DNA of 64,000 nt from assembly GCA_963823945.1 (NCBI GenBank), contig CAWGNK010000003.1, positions 124,001 through 188,000 of the forward strand, in the 5' to 3' direction. Below are positions 8,876 to 18,230 of the stretch, piece by piece; within the stretch, counting starts at the first letter, position 1; each line of letters starts with the position of its first letter. The notes beneath the pieces are model-generated. The model was given only the letters and a program-made list of their open reading frames with translations. It did no database searches and was not told where the DNA came from. The DNA is from Bog-793 sp963823945. GTDB taxonomy: Bacteria; Actinomycetota; Acidimicrobiia; Acidimicrobiales; Bog-793. The position numbers were made by a program, and so were the translations under genes.

Positions 8876-10611
8876 CCCAGCCCGCCCACGTCCTCCCAGG
8901 CGAGGAAGTGCTGCACCGCGTACGGCGTGAGCTCCGGCGGCTTGGCGGAGACCAAACCGTGCCTGTTTGGGATGAGCGCGTAGCCGCCGACGAGCTTCCA
9001 GCGATACCGGTCCGTCTCCTGCCAGAGCATCGCCTGGTCCTCGGGGGTTATCGCCAGGGGGTAGGTGAGAACGACGCTCCCCGCGGGGATCTCGTTGGCG
9101 GCGGGCGACGTGAAGAACGCCGGCAACGCGGTGTCGACCCGAGTCGTCGGTGTCGGCCAGGCCGGAACGAGCGAGACGACCGCGACGGCCGCCAGCACCA
9201 GGACCAGCAGCTGGATGGCGGTCCCGTTCCGGCCGGCCGGAGACCGCACCGCCAGGTTGGCGCCTTCCGGGGCACGGGCCTTCGACCGGAGAGACGCCCC
9301 CTCAGCCGAGACACGGGCGAGCCCGAGGGCGATGACCGCGGCGACGAAGAACTGCTCGTACAAGGAGAACCGCGATGGCAGGATGTTGTCGAAAAGCGCC
9401 AGCCGCCCGAGCGCGTCGAATGGAAGCGGCACTCCCGCCAGGTGATTGGCGACCATGAGCACGGGCCCGAGCGAGAGCACGAAGGCGACGGCCGCCATGG
9501 TCGCGGCGAGTAGCACGTGGCGGTCCCGCCGGTAGCGGACGACGAGCCACACGGCGAGAACCAGCAGCGCCGCGCCGAGGTAGCTGCCGTTCTCGCCGAA
9601 GCCGTACGTGAACTTGTCGCCGAGACTCTGGAGGGCGCGTGGCGCGAAGTGCTGGGCGGACGTCGGAATGATCGGGCCGAGCAGGTCGATCCGATAGGGG
9701 TTTCCCAGCACCTGGACCGGGCCGTGATAGCGCCGCGGCCCGGCGAGAAAGACGTAGACGGGCCAGGCGAGCACGACGGCCGGGATCGCGACGGCGGGGA
9801 CGAGCGCGCGGGCGGTGTGGCGCAGCCGGTCACGGTCGATCGCGTGACGGCGGGCCACGGCCAGGATCACGACGGCGCAGGCGGTGACGACCAGCGTCGT
9901 CAACAGGACCTCCGGCGAGATGAGGTACTGCGCCGCCACGAGGATGCCGAGCGCCGCGCCCCACCGCCGGGGGTTCGGGCGCTGTTCGACCAGGATGACG
10001 AACGCCACATAGAAGATCAGTGGTGGCAGCGGCACGAAAACCAGGTTCAGGTGGCGGAACCCCTGCCCGACCATGTACGGGGAGAAGCCGTAGAGCAGCC
10101 CCCCGCATGCCGCGCCCAGGTTCGACCCGGACCACCGCCGGAGCACGAAGAATGCCGCCGTGGCCGAGAGCGGGAAGGCCAGCCAGATGAGGACCTCGAA
10201 GCTCACGACCGAGCCGGCCGTCAAGCTGATCGGCGCGGCGAGCAGCCCGAGCAGCGGCATCTCGGTGTTGATGCCGAGGTTCACGCCCCGCGGGAAGTCG
10301 ATCCAGTTCGTGAGCAGCGGATTGTGGCCGTGCAGGATCGCCCACGGCAGCCAGCCGAGGAACCACGACTGCTCGACCGGGTCGCCGCAGGCGCATCCGG
10401 AGCCGACGAGGCGGGCCGGATCCCCCGGCCACGCCGGCAGGTAGGCGAAGAGGCTGAGGGCGACGTAGCCGGCAACGACGGCGATCGCGAACCGTCGCAG
10501 CGGGATGCGATCGAGCCTCGCGAGCGCCCGCCGGAGATCGAACGGCGGCGCGGCCCGGTCCGACGGGACGCGGCCGGCAGCGGCCGAGCGCTTATCCGCC
10601 GTCAGCTCCAT
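8848..10611 (-). CDS. 5' part of interrupted polytopic membrane protein (GT-C glycosyltransferase-like)
   Basis: The product is a multi-pass membrane protein with at least ten hydrophobic segments, resembling uncharacterised GT-C-fold membrane glycosyltransferases. An early lumenal loop holds WNxG-like content (HGHNPLLTNWIDFPRG), as in lipid-linked sugar transferases. The ATG at 10611 has a strong GGGAGGAGG site; the in-frame start 42 bases upstream does not. The frame ends at 8848 with about seven residues read from the IS. Without the insertion the protein would be about 675 residues. The gene is therefore disrupted late, and a truncated protein may still be made. Confidence 0.72.
   Translation of the reverse strand: MELTADKRSAAAGRVPSDRAAPPFDLRRALARLDRIPLRRFAIAVVAGYVALSLFAYLPAWPGDPARLVGSGCACGDPVEQSWFLGWLPWAILHGHNPLLTNWIDFPRGVNLGINTEMPLLGLLAAPISLTAGSVVSFEVLIWLAFPLSATAAFFVLRRWSGSNLGAACGGLLYGFSPYMVGQGFRHLNLVFVPLPPLIFYVAFVILVEQRPNPRRWGAALGILVAAQYLISPEVLLTTLVVTACAVVILAVARRHAIDRDRLRHTARALVPAVAIPAVVLAWPVYVFLAGPRRYHGPVQVLGNPYRIDLLGPIIPTSAQHFAPRALQSLGDKFTYGFGENGSYLGAALLVLAVWLVVRYRRDRHVLLAATMAAVAFVLSLGPVLMVANHLAGVPLPFDALGRLALFDNILPSRFSLYEQFFVAAVIALGLARVSAEGASLRSKARAPEGANLAVRSPAGRNGTAIQLLVLVLAAVAVVSLVPAWPTPTTRVDTALPAFFTSPAANEIPAGSVVLTYPLAITPEDQAMLWQETDRYRWKLVGGYALIPNRHGLVSAKPPELTPYAVQHFLAWEDVGGLGGCPVRRGI
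8876..8908. repeat. 33-bp direct repeat, right copy flanking the IS
   Basis: Exact partner of 7417-7449. In the minus-strand gene it encodes FLAWEDVGGLG, the last native residues before the insertion. Confidence 0.85.
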
Positions 10612-10677
10612 CGACCTCCTCCCGGCGGACACGACCCGACCGGGCGCCCCCACCTGGTCGGGCGGGCCCTGGCGGAT

Positions 10678-12099
10678 TCACGACCGCAACTGCACCCTCG
10701 GGGCCGAGAGGAACCGCCGTGCGTATTCCCCCTCGGGAAACGCGCTCATCGAAGACGTGCCCCGGACACGGACGATCCCACCGGCAGCGTCGCGCTCGAA
10801 GACGAAGCGCTCGCCCTCGCTCTCGTAGCCGTCACGCGCGCGAACCAGCATCGCCGTGGCGTCGTTCTCGACCGCGAGCTCCCCGGCCACCTCGGCGGGA
10901 TCGTTGGACCCGAGGGGCACGTACAACAGGCGGTCGCCGAAGGCCGCGATGTCGTACATCCCCCAGAGATTGGCGAACCGGCCCGCGAAGCTGCGCGGCT
11001 CGCAGCCGGGCGCGTGGGTCGGGATCACCCCGTCTCGGCGGGCGACCCGGTCGATGAGCCGGAAGATCCCGGTGCCGAGCTCGGCCGCGGGCGCGTCGAT
11101 GGCGTTGCCCAGCACCGAGACGACGACGGCGTCTCTGGGATCGCACCAGGTCTTCGTGGAGTGTCCCGGGTAACCGCCGGAGTGACCGATGACCCGTCGC
11201 TCGCCAATGTCGAGGATCTGCAGGCCCAGCCCATAGTGCTCGTTGGCGTGCTGGGTCCAGCGGGGGAGCTGCATCCGTCTCTTGGCGGCGTCGCTGATCA
11301 CCCGCTCGTCACCGAAGCAGAGCGCCCCGAAGAACTGGACGAGGTCCTCCGCCGTGCTCGTGAACCCCGTGGCCGGCGCCATCGCGTTCGTCGGCACGGG
11401 ATCGATCGGGATGCGGGGCTCACCGTTGCAGTTGTGGGTGTGGCCCGCCGCGTAGCTCGCGGCCCGTTCCGCGACGAAGTCCGGGTCGGTGTTGACGAGT
11501 CCGAGCGGTGCGATGACCGCCTCCCGCAAGTGCTCGGCGTAACCGTGACCCGTGACCGCCTCGATGACGCAGCCGAGCAGCGAGTAGGCGACGTTCGAGT
11601 AGTGGAAACGCTCGTTCGCCGCGAACGGCGACGGGTCCCGGGTGACCAATTCCCTCAGTCCCGCCGCGTCGGGGAAGCTCCATTGCAGCTGCCAGTAGTC
11701 ACCGTCGGTGCCGTCGCGGTTCACCCCGCCGCCGTGACACAGCAACTCCTCGACCGTGAGGTTCGCGAGGCGCACCGTGGCCGGGTCGTCGACGAGCCAC
11801 CCGAGATGGCTCGACAGGCGGTCGTCGAGCCGCAAGACGGGTGAAGGCCCGTCGGCGAGCTGCATGATCGCAGTTGCCGTGAACGTCTTCGAATGCGAGG
11901 CGATACAGAAGAGGTGGTCGCTGGTCAGCGCCTCCCCGGAGGCGAGATCGGCCCGGCCGTGGGCACCGCTCACAAGGATCGATCCCTCGTGGGCGATCGC
12001 GAACTGCACCCCGGGGATCCCGAGGGTCTGCTGGCGGTGCGCGAGCCAGCCGTCCGCCCACGCCGCGACGTCCTCCAGCAGGCTCCGGGTGACCGCCAT
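10678..12099 (-). CDS. serine hydrolase, class C beta-lactamase/penicillin-binding family
   Basis: A 473-residue protein of the beta-lactamase-related serine hydrolase family. The SxxK motif is S68-H-S-K71, the second motif is Y167-S-N, and a third HSGG motif occurs in VIGHSGGYPGHSTKTW. No signal peptide is visible at the ATG used, so it is probably cytoplasmic or exported by another route. Such proteins include esterases, D-amino-acid peptidases and aminohydrolases; the substrate is unknown. A C-terminal domain of about 130 residues follows the hydrolase core. It is transcribed towards the interrupted membrane gene, 66 bp downstream. Confidence 0.87.
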   Translation of the reverse strand: MAVTRSLLEDVAAWADGWLAHRQQTLGIPGVQFAIAHEGSILVSGAHGRADLASGEALTSDHLFCIASHSKTFTATAIMQLADGPSPVLRLDDRLSSHLGWLVDDPATVRLANLTVEELLCHGGGVNRDGTDGDYWQLQWSFPDAAGLRELVTRDPSPFAANERFHYSNVAYSLLGCVIEAVTGHGYAEHLREAVIAPLGLVNTDPDFVAERAASYAAGHTHNCNGEPRIPIDPVPTNAMAPATGFTSTAEDLVQFFGALCFGDERVISDAAKRRMQLPRWTQHANEHYGLGLQILDIGERRVIGHSGGYPGHSTKTWCDPRDAVVVSVLGNAIDAPAAELGTGIFRLIDRVARRDGVIPTHAPGCEPRSFAGRFANLWGMYDIAAFGDRLLYVPLGSNDPAEVAGELAVENDATAMLVRARDGYESEGERFVFERDAAGGIVRVRGTSSMSAFPEGEYARRFLSAPRVQLRS

Positions 12100-12260
12100 C
12101 GGCTCTGATCGTACGGCGCCGTCCCGACCGTGCGGTGCCCGACGATGGGGCCCGCGCCGTAGCCCGCTCGGAACGGGCGACGGGCCGGTGGCTGCAGCCG
12201 AAGATGCCCACCGCCGACGGCCCGGGCGGACCGGCGTGGCCGGTGGGCTACCGTGGCCTC

Positions 12261-13001
12261 ATGAATCTCCTCAGCCCCAAGCGCGTGTCGTGCCTCGTCC
12301 TCGTTTGCGCGTTCGGCGCCGGCACACTCGTCACCTCGACCGCTCTCGGCGGTTCGGCCTCCGCCGCCACCGGAACCCTGAGTTCGGTCCTCGCGACCGC
12401 CAAGGCGGCGATCGCCAGACAGTCAGGCGTCCACTTCGTGATCAATGTCAAGCAGGGCACACCCTCACAGTCCGAGAGCCTCGTCGGCGACTGGGGAACG
12501 AAGAGCGGCGACGAGTCGATCACGCGAGGCGGGGCGGTCATGCTGCTGCGGGTGACCCGCAGCGACGCCTATCTGAGTGGCAACGCCTCCGGGCTGATCC
12601 AGATCTTCGGCCTGACCGCCCCGCAGGTCGCGAAGGTCGGCAAGCGCTGGCTGACTTTCAAGTCCACCACTGCCGAGTACACCGACCTCGCGCGCACGCT
12701 CGAGGTCTCCTCGGCCGTCGGCGTGCTGCCACCGGCCAAGGGAACCAAGCTCTCCACCAAGACTGTCAAGGGAACCAGGCTGTACCTCCTCAGCTGGACC
12801 GTCGCGGCGACGTCCTCGGCGCCAAAGCTGTCGTTCTCGCTGACGATGCCGGTCTCGGGCGCGAGGTTGCCGCGGGTGGAAAAGGCGACCTCCACGACGG
12901 GCGACGCCGAAAACATCACGTTCTCGAAGTGGGGTGAACACGTCGTCGTCGCCGCCCCACCGGCGGGGTCGACGATCGATTCGTCCAAGATCACAGGCTG
13001 A
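12261..13001 (+). CDS. secreted protein of unknown function
   Basis: A 246-residue protein with an N-terminal signal sequence: a basic start (NLLSPKRVS) and a hydrophobic core (CLVLVCAFGAGTLV) ending in a likely cleavage site after SASAA. The mature part is rich in Ser/Thr with alternating beta-type segments and no recognised catalytic motif. It is loosely like actinobacterial LppX/LprG-type carriers in size and composition, but I cannot assign it. Upstream in-frame codons exist, but the signal peptide fixes the ATG at 12261 as the best start. Confidence 0.65.
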   Translation: MNLLSPKRVSCLVLVCAFGAGTLVTSTALGGSASAATGTLSSVLATAKAAIARQSGVHFVINVKQGTPSQSESLVGDWGTKSGDESITRGGAVMLLRVTRSDAYLSGNASGLIQIFGLTAPQVAKVGKRWLTFKSTTAEYTDLARTLEVSSAVGVLPPAKGTKLSTKTVKGTRLYLLSWTVAATSSAPKLSFSLTMPVSGARLPRVEKATSTTGDAENITFSKWGEHVVVAAPPAGSTIDSSKITG

Positions 13002-13172
13002 GAGCTTCGGCTCTGACGACGTCGCGCCCACGCGGCTCCGCCGCCGGCAAGAGAGCAGAGACGTCGCGCCTTTGACGCCCGAGCACCGGGACGGACGGGC
13101 GAGCGGGGACCTGGGACGCCGTCGGCAAGCACCGCTACTCGCCGGTCCGGTCGCGGCCGTATCGTTCTCGTT

Positions 13173-14507
13173 GTGAGCTACCCGCCGCGCGTCGTCCGCC
13201 GCCTCACCGGCGCGTTCGCGGCGGGCCTCGTCGGGCTCGTGGCCGCCTGCGGCGCGTCCGGTGCGCCACTTGCCGGCGCATCGACGGCGGCCGTCCGTCC
13301 GGTCATCCTCTGGTACCGGGTGAGTAGGCACTCGCTCCCCTACACCGGGGGGTCCGTCTCGTTCACCGTGCGGGTGCAGCACACCAACGCGTGCCGGCTC
13401 GTCGTCGCCGGCAGCAGCGCCGTCAGCGTGTCGAATTCCAAGTCCTGGCAGAGATGCTCGAACGGCATCCTTAGAGAACCCGTGACCTTCGGGGCGAACG
13501 CCGGACGGGCGGCACGATGGGTCGCCTTCCGCGCCTACCTCCGACGAGGTTCCAGGACCTACTGGACGGCCCTCGGCAGCATCCGGGTCAACGGAGCCCC
13601 CACGACCTCATCGTCGCCTGTCGGCACGAGCGTCGCGCTGGGCCTCACATCGTCGGCGACCGACGGCGAGACGACGTCCAAACTCGTCGACTTCACGGCC
13701 GTGTCGTCCGCGACCTGCCGGTACGCGGACGGGAGCTCCCACCCGTGTCCGGTCCCGGCCGGAACGGTGTCCTGGATACTGGACGGCGCCGACCTCGGCG
13801 GGAACCTCACCCGGCAGAGCAGCACCCTGGCCTCCTGCAGAGCAACCGTCGGGGGCGCCACCGCCAGTGACACGTGCCGCGTCGCCTTCGACACGTACGG
13901 CGACCAGTGGGTCTCCGCCGTCTACTCCAGCACGTCCGCGGCGATCGTCACGCGAACACTCGAAGTCCAGCTCGTGGCACCGGTCGACATGGGAGCGGGT
14001 CACGCCTACTCGGCCTACGACAACGTCGGGTCCGACTCGCTCGAGGACTGCACGATGGCGGCCGCCGCCGACTGGATCGAGACCGCCTTCGGGACGGTCC
14101 CCTCCGTCCAGGAGACGATCGACGCCTACTGGCGGGCGGAAGCGGAATACAACGGTGGCAAGGACGTGGGCCTCGCCGTAACCGATTTCTTCTCGTTCTG
14201 GCAGACCACGGGGATCGACGGGACGCATCTGACCGGCACGTCCCCTCTCGACTCGGACGCCGCCATCGAGACCTACCTGTCGGACAACGTGTCCGGGGAC
14301 GACGCCTTGATCGCTGACGCAACCCTGCCGAACGGTTTCCCGCCCGGACAGACGGGCGCGGGTCACCAGTGGATCATCGTCGGCTACTCGAGCTACGGGC
14401 CGATGATCGTGACCTGGGGACAGGAGATCCAGATCAGCTGGGCGAGATTCGACTCCATGACCTGGTTCGGCCAGGGGGACGTGTTCTCGATCACCGTGAC
14501 CAGCTGA
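13173..14507 (+). CDS. putative lipoprotein with C-terminal C39-like cysteine-peptidase domain
   Basis: A 444-residue exported protein starting at GTG 13173. The N-terminus has a hydrophobic stretch ending VGLVAACGAS, which fits a lipobox with Cys acylation. The middle holds Ig-like or beta-rich regions (about 40-270). The last 160 residues contain EDCTMAAAADWIE and GHQWIIVGYSSYG, a Cys...His arrangement like papain-fold C39-type peptidases, with a following Trp/Gln-rich segment. Whether the domain is catalytic is not provable here. It is the second of three exported proteins in a row, suggesting a cell-surface function. Confidence 0.65.
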   Translation: MSYPPRVVRRLTGAFAAGLVGLVAACGASGAPLAGASTAAVRPVILWYRVSRHSLPYTGGSVSFTVRVQHTNACRLVVAGSSAVSVSNSKSWQRCSNGILREPVTFGANAGRAARWVAFRAYLRRGSRTYWTALGSIRVNGAPTTSSSPVGTSVALGLTSSATDGETTSKLVDFTAVSSATCRYADGSSHPCPVPAGTVSWILDGADLGGNLTRQSSTLASCRATVGGATASDTCRVAFDTYGDQWVSAVYSSTSAAIVTRTLEVQLVAPVDMGAGHAYSAYDNVGSDSLEDCTMAAAADWIETAFGTVPSVQETIDAYWRAEAEYNGGKDVGLAVTDFFSFWQTTGIDGTHLTGTSPLDSDAAIETYLSDNVSGDDALIADATLPNGFPPGQTGAGHQWIIVGYSSYGPMIVTWGQEIQISWARFDSMTWFGQGDVFSITVTS

Positions 14508-14584
14508 GCGGCGCGCCGCGGCGCTGGCCGCTCCGCTCGAACGGCTTCGCCGGGGATGTCCGAGGACGCCGGAGGGCCGAACGG

Positions 14585-15541
14585 TCAGGAGGTCTTCGTC
14601 GCGCGGATCTGGCCGGTCGCTGGAAACCCGTCGGCGACCGCGTCGAACGTCAGTGACACACCGGTCGCCGTGAATGAGCCGGAGGCGGTGAAGTAGGACA
14701 CCTCACCACCGGGTGCCTCGGTCCCGGAGACCGACACCGCACCGCCGTTTGTGACATCCCAGGTCAGATGACCGAGAACCGACGTCCCCGACAGGCTCAG
14801 CCCTGAGGACTCCACGCGCCCGGTGAAGACCTCTCGTGCGGACGGGCTCCCGACGGGCAAGCCACTGAGCGTCAGATCCATCGTCGCCGACGATCCCGGG
14901 GCACTCCCCTTGATGACCAGGGAAACGGTGGCGGGACCGTGCTTGTCGAGCGCCCCGATGCTCCACGTTCCGTTGTAGCTGCCCGCGAAGCGGGAGACAC
15001 CGGCCTTGCTCGTCACCGGCAGCTTCTGGCCGCAGTTCGCGAACCACGAGTAGGCCACCGGGTGGCCCGACTGGGCGAGGTGCATCGTCGTGCGGACCGT
15101 GGCGCCGTGACGCACCGCGCTCACCCTCACCGGCACGACGTTGTTGACGACCACCTTTTTCCCGTTCGTCGCGTAGACGTAGGGACCGGCCCTGCCGACG
15201 GAGAGCACCGTGTAGCTGGCCGTCGGATCCTTGCTCGCCGCGAGGTAGCTCCGGCATTCGGCCGTTCCGAACCGCTTGATCACTGCGCCGTTGAGCCGTG
15301 CCAGCAGATAGCTCGTGTTTCCTGAACGCTCGGCCGCGCCAAGGCCCCGCAGAAACGAAGCGGGGGTCTGCGCGGCCCCGCGAGCCACGGTGGCCGACGC
15401 GACAACCGGCCCGGTGACGCCGGCGGCCACGACCGTGAGCGCCGAGAACAAGAGGACCTTCCGCCACCCGTCACCATGGCCGCGCTCCTTCAGCGTCCCT
15501 TCCGGGGACCGGCTCCGGCATGCACCACGGTGCTGCGACAT
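14585..15541 (-). CDS. secreted protein of unknown function
   Basis: A roughly 318-residue exported protein convergent with the preceding lipoprotein gene. I chose ATG 15541 for the GGTGGAG just upstream. The first 30 residues are polar, then comes a hydrophobic segment (VLLFSALTVVAAGVTG) and a likely cleavage after ASATVARG. The N-terminal half resembles a small alpha/beta domain with two cysteines (AECRSYL, FANCGQKLP). The C-terminal half is a Gly/Ser/Thr-rich beta region. No family is recognised. Confidence 0.62.
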   Translation of the reverse strand: MSQHRGACRSRSPEGTLKERGHGDGWRKVLLFSALTVVAAGVTGPVVASATVARGAAQTPASFLRGLGAAERSGNTSYLLARLNGAVIKRFGTAECRSYLAASKDPTASYTVLSVGRAGPYVYATNGKKVVVNNVVPVRVSAVRHGATVRTTMHLAQSGHPVAYSWFANCGQKLPVTSKAGVSRFAGSYNGTWSIGALDKHGPATVSLVIKGSAPGSSATMDLTLSGLPVGSPSAREVFTGRVESSGLSLSGTSVLGHLTWDVTNGGAVSVSGTEAPGGEVSYFTASGSFTATGVSLTFDAVADGFPATGQIRATKTS

Positions 15542-15840
15542 TGCCTCCACCTCTAGTCACCCCTCTTGTCGCACCGGCGCCCACCCGACTCAACTGGCAA
15601 ACACCGTGCAACGATCTCGCTACCAGGCTACCGGGGGCTGCACTGCGGTTCGATGGCCCAAATGAGCCAGCAGCGGTGGCACACCTGTACCGTCATGGCC
15701 CGAACGGGCGAGGTTCCCCGAACCCGGACCCGACTGACCGATGAGGCGGAGCACAATGTCCGCATGACGACGTCCTCCGACGTGTCCCAGCTGTCCGCGG
15801 CCCGAACGCCCGGCGGATCCCGGAACGGGGGGACTGGTTC

Positions 15841-17316
15841 GTGGGCGTGAGGGCGGTCGGCGCCCGGCGAGGGACTCTCGGGCCGCCAGGCAACCAACGA
15901 CCCGGCACGACGTCGACGCCTCCCGACGCTGGGACCGCCCTGTTCGCCGCGCCGGCCGGCACCTTCCAGGCCGCGTTCCGCTCGAACGGCTCGGACCTGC
16001 CCCGCTACCGCGTGGGCGACGTGGCGCGGTCGATCTCCCCGGACGATTTGCGCGGGCTCGTCCACGAGATCGCGACCACCGAGGTGATCGCCACGGGCGC
16101 GCGGCGGGTGCTCCTGGTTCCGCCGGACGGCACTCGTCGTCAGTCACGGGCCGGCGCGATCACCGGATTCCTCTTCGAGGACCTGACCGGTGCCGGTTGC
16201 GACGTCGCCGTGCTGCCGGCACTTGGCACGCACTCCGCGATGGAGGAAGCGGCGGCGGCCCAGGTGTTCGGCGGCCGGGTCCCGTTCGACCGCATCCTTA
16301 GGCATCGGTGCCAGGAAGGGGTGGTGCGCCTCGGTGAAATCGGCGCCAGCGAGGTCGCGGCGGCCTCGGCGGGTCGCATCAGCGATCCGATCCCCGTCGA
16401 CATCGATGTGCTCGTGCTCGAGAGATGGGACCTCGTCGTTTCGATCGGCCAGGTCGTCCCGCACGAGGTGACGGGGATGGCGAACTACTCGAAGAACCTC
16501 GTCATCGGCCTCGGCGGCGTCGCGACGATCAATCGCACCCATTTCCTCGGGGCGGTCTGCGGCATGGAGACGATCATGGGCCGCGTCCTCAACCCGGTCC
16601 GCGGAGTGGTCGACGCCGCGTTCGACCGGTTCGTCGCGCCGCGCGTCCCGGTGCTGTGGATCCTGACCGTGGTGCAGGACGGGCCGGCCGGAATCGAGCA
16701 CCGCGGGCTCTTTGTCGGTCACGGACGATCCGATGCATCGGGGGGTGCCGCCTTCCGGGCCGCCGCCGGTCTCGCCCTGCGCTGCAACGTCGAGGTGCTC
16801 GAACAGCCGCTCCGCCGGGTCACGTGCTGGATCGACCCCGGCGAGTTCGGGACGACCTGGCTCGCGAACAAGGCGATCTACCGTTGCCGGATGGCGCTGG
16901 CCGACGGGGCGGAGCTCGTCGTGCTCGCGCCGGGCGTCCGCCGGTTCGGCGAGGACGCGACGATGGACACCCTCATCCGCCGCCACGGCTACCGCGGCAC
17001 GCCCGCCATCCTCGCGGCGGTGCGAAACGACCCTCAGCTCGCCGGCAACCTCGGAGCGGCGGCGCATCTCATCCACGGCAGCAGCGAGGGCCGTTTCCGC
17101 GTCGTGTACTGCACCAACCCCGCGACCGGCGGCCTCACCCGCGATGAGGTCGAGTCCGTCGGCTACGCGTGGCGAGACCTGCCCACCGAGCTCGCGCACC
17201 TCGGCGTGACGGACCAGACACCGACGGGACGACGTCTCGATCGCGACGGAGCCCCGTTCGACCACATTGCCAATCCCGCCCTCGGCCTGTGGACCACGGC
17301 GGCGCGGTTCACCTGA
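15841..17316 (+). CDS. lactate racemase (LarA/DUF2088) N-terminal domain protein
   Basis: A 491-residue protein beginning at GTG 15841. Residues about 80-400 resemble LarA-type proteins: the segment RRVLLVPPDGTRRQSRAG is close to the P-loop-like substrate-binding motif (PDxTR) of lactate racemase, followed by GTHSAMEEAAAAQVFG, matching the family GxH region, and VIGLGGVATINRTHF. LarA uses a nickel-pincer cofactor; the accessory genes larB, larC and larE are not in the window. It could be another racemase of the wider family that acts on a different hydroxy acid. Confidence 0.78.
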   Translation: MGVRAVGARRGTLGPPGNQRPGTTSTPPDAGTALFAAPAGTFQAAFRSNGSDLPRYRVGDVARSISPDDLRGLVHEIATTEVIATGARRVLLVPPDGTRRQSRAGAITGFLFEDLTGAGCDVAVLPALGTHSAMEEAAAAQVFGGRVPFDRILRHRCQEGVVRLGEIGASEVAAASAGRISDPIPVDIDVLVLERWDLVVSIGQVVPHEVTGMANYSKNLVIGLGGVATINRTHFLGAVCGMETIMGRVLNPVRGVVDAAFDRFVAPRVPVLWILTVVQDGPAGIEHRGLFVGHGRSDASGGAAFRAAAGLALRCNVEVLEQPLRRVTCWIDPGEFGTTWLANKAIYRCRMALADGAELVVLAPGVRRFGEDATMDTLIRRHGYRGTPAILAAVRNDPQLAGNLGAAAHLIHGSSEGRFRVVYCTNPATGGLTRDEVESVGYAWRDLPTELAHLGVTDQTPTGRRLDRDGAPFDHIANPALGLWTTAARFT

Positions 17317-17450
17317 CTTGCCGGGCAAGCGGGACCGGGGTCGCATCTCGGGTCGCCCCCGGCCGCGAGGACCACGCACCCGGGCCGCCGTGAAGTTCTC
17401 GCCTAACCTCCCACCGAGGAACTCGCCCGATGACAAGGGAGGGGCGACGG

Positions 17451-18230
17451 ATGGGTGAGCGGGGTGACAACTTCCGTCTCGACGGCCGCCGCGTGCTCGT
17501 CACCGGCGGCGCGCGCGGCATCGGGTACGCCATCGCCACCGCTGCGGCGCGAGCAGGCGCCGCCGTGGCGCTGCTCGACCTCGAGGACCAGTCAGTGGAC
17601 GCGGCGGCCGCAACGCTCACCGGGGAGGTGGGCAGCGAGATCGTCGGCATCGCCTGCGACGTGTCCGACTACGAGGGGGTCAAGGCGGCCCGCGACGAGC
17701 TCGAGCGCCGCTTCGGCCTTCCCGACACGCTCGTCAACAACGCCGGCATCGCCCACCACGCCCCCGCAGAGACGATGAGCGTCGCCGAGTGGGACCGCAT
17801 GCTGCGGGTGAACCTCTCCGGCACCTTCTACTGCAGCCAGGTGTTCGGTGCCGCGATGCTCGCGGCGCGCTCGGGCGCCATCGTCTCGCTGGCCTCGATG
17901 TCCGGGCTGATCGTCAACCGGCCCCAGCCCCAGGTCGCCTACAACGTCTCCAAGGCCGGCGTGATCATGCTTACGAAGTCGCTCGCCGCCGAGTGGGCCC
18001 CGTGCGGGGTGCGCGTCAACGCCGTCGCCCCCGGCTACGTCGGCACCAAGATGACCGAGATGTACCCGCACGCCGACCACAAGCGCGACTACTGGATCGG
18101 TGGCACCCCGCTCGCGCGCATGGGCGCACCCGAGGAGATCGCGAACGCCGTGATCTTCCTGGCCTCCGATGCGGCGAGCTACATCACGGGCGAGACGCTC
18201 GTCGTCGACGGCGGCTACACCCTCTGGTGA
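17451..18230 (+). CDS. short-chain dehydrogenase/reductase (SDR)
   Basis: A 259-residue classical SDR with the cofactor motif TGGARGIG at 18-25, NNAG, and catalytic S151, Y164 and K168 (YNVSK). The C-terminus has the usual GxxxLVVDGG ending. The ATG at 17451 follows AGGGAGGGG; an upstream in-frame start at 17430 overlaps that site. The downstream MFS gene starts within its stop codon, so the two are translationally coupled. The substrate could be a sugar alcohol or hydroxy acid, perhaps related to the LarA-like protein just upstream; this is inference. Confidence 0.9.
   Translation: MGERGDNFRLDGRRVLVTGGARGIGYAIATAAARAGAAVALLDLEDQSVDAAAATLTGEVGSEIVGIACDVSDYEGVKAARDELERRFGLPDTLVNNAGIAHHAPAETMSVAEWDRMLRVNLSGTFYCSQVFGAAMLAARSGAIVSLASMSGLIVNRPQPQVAYNVSKAGVIMLTKSLAAEWAPCGVRVNAVAPGYVGTKMTEMYPHADHKRDYWIGGTPLARMGAPEEIANAVIFLASDAASYITGETLVVDGGYTLW

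Noticed and set aside
9517..11844. Plus-strand open frame of 775 codons
   Set aside because: Shadow of the membrane protein and serine hydrolase genes on the minus strand, which have clear motifs and ribosome sites.
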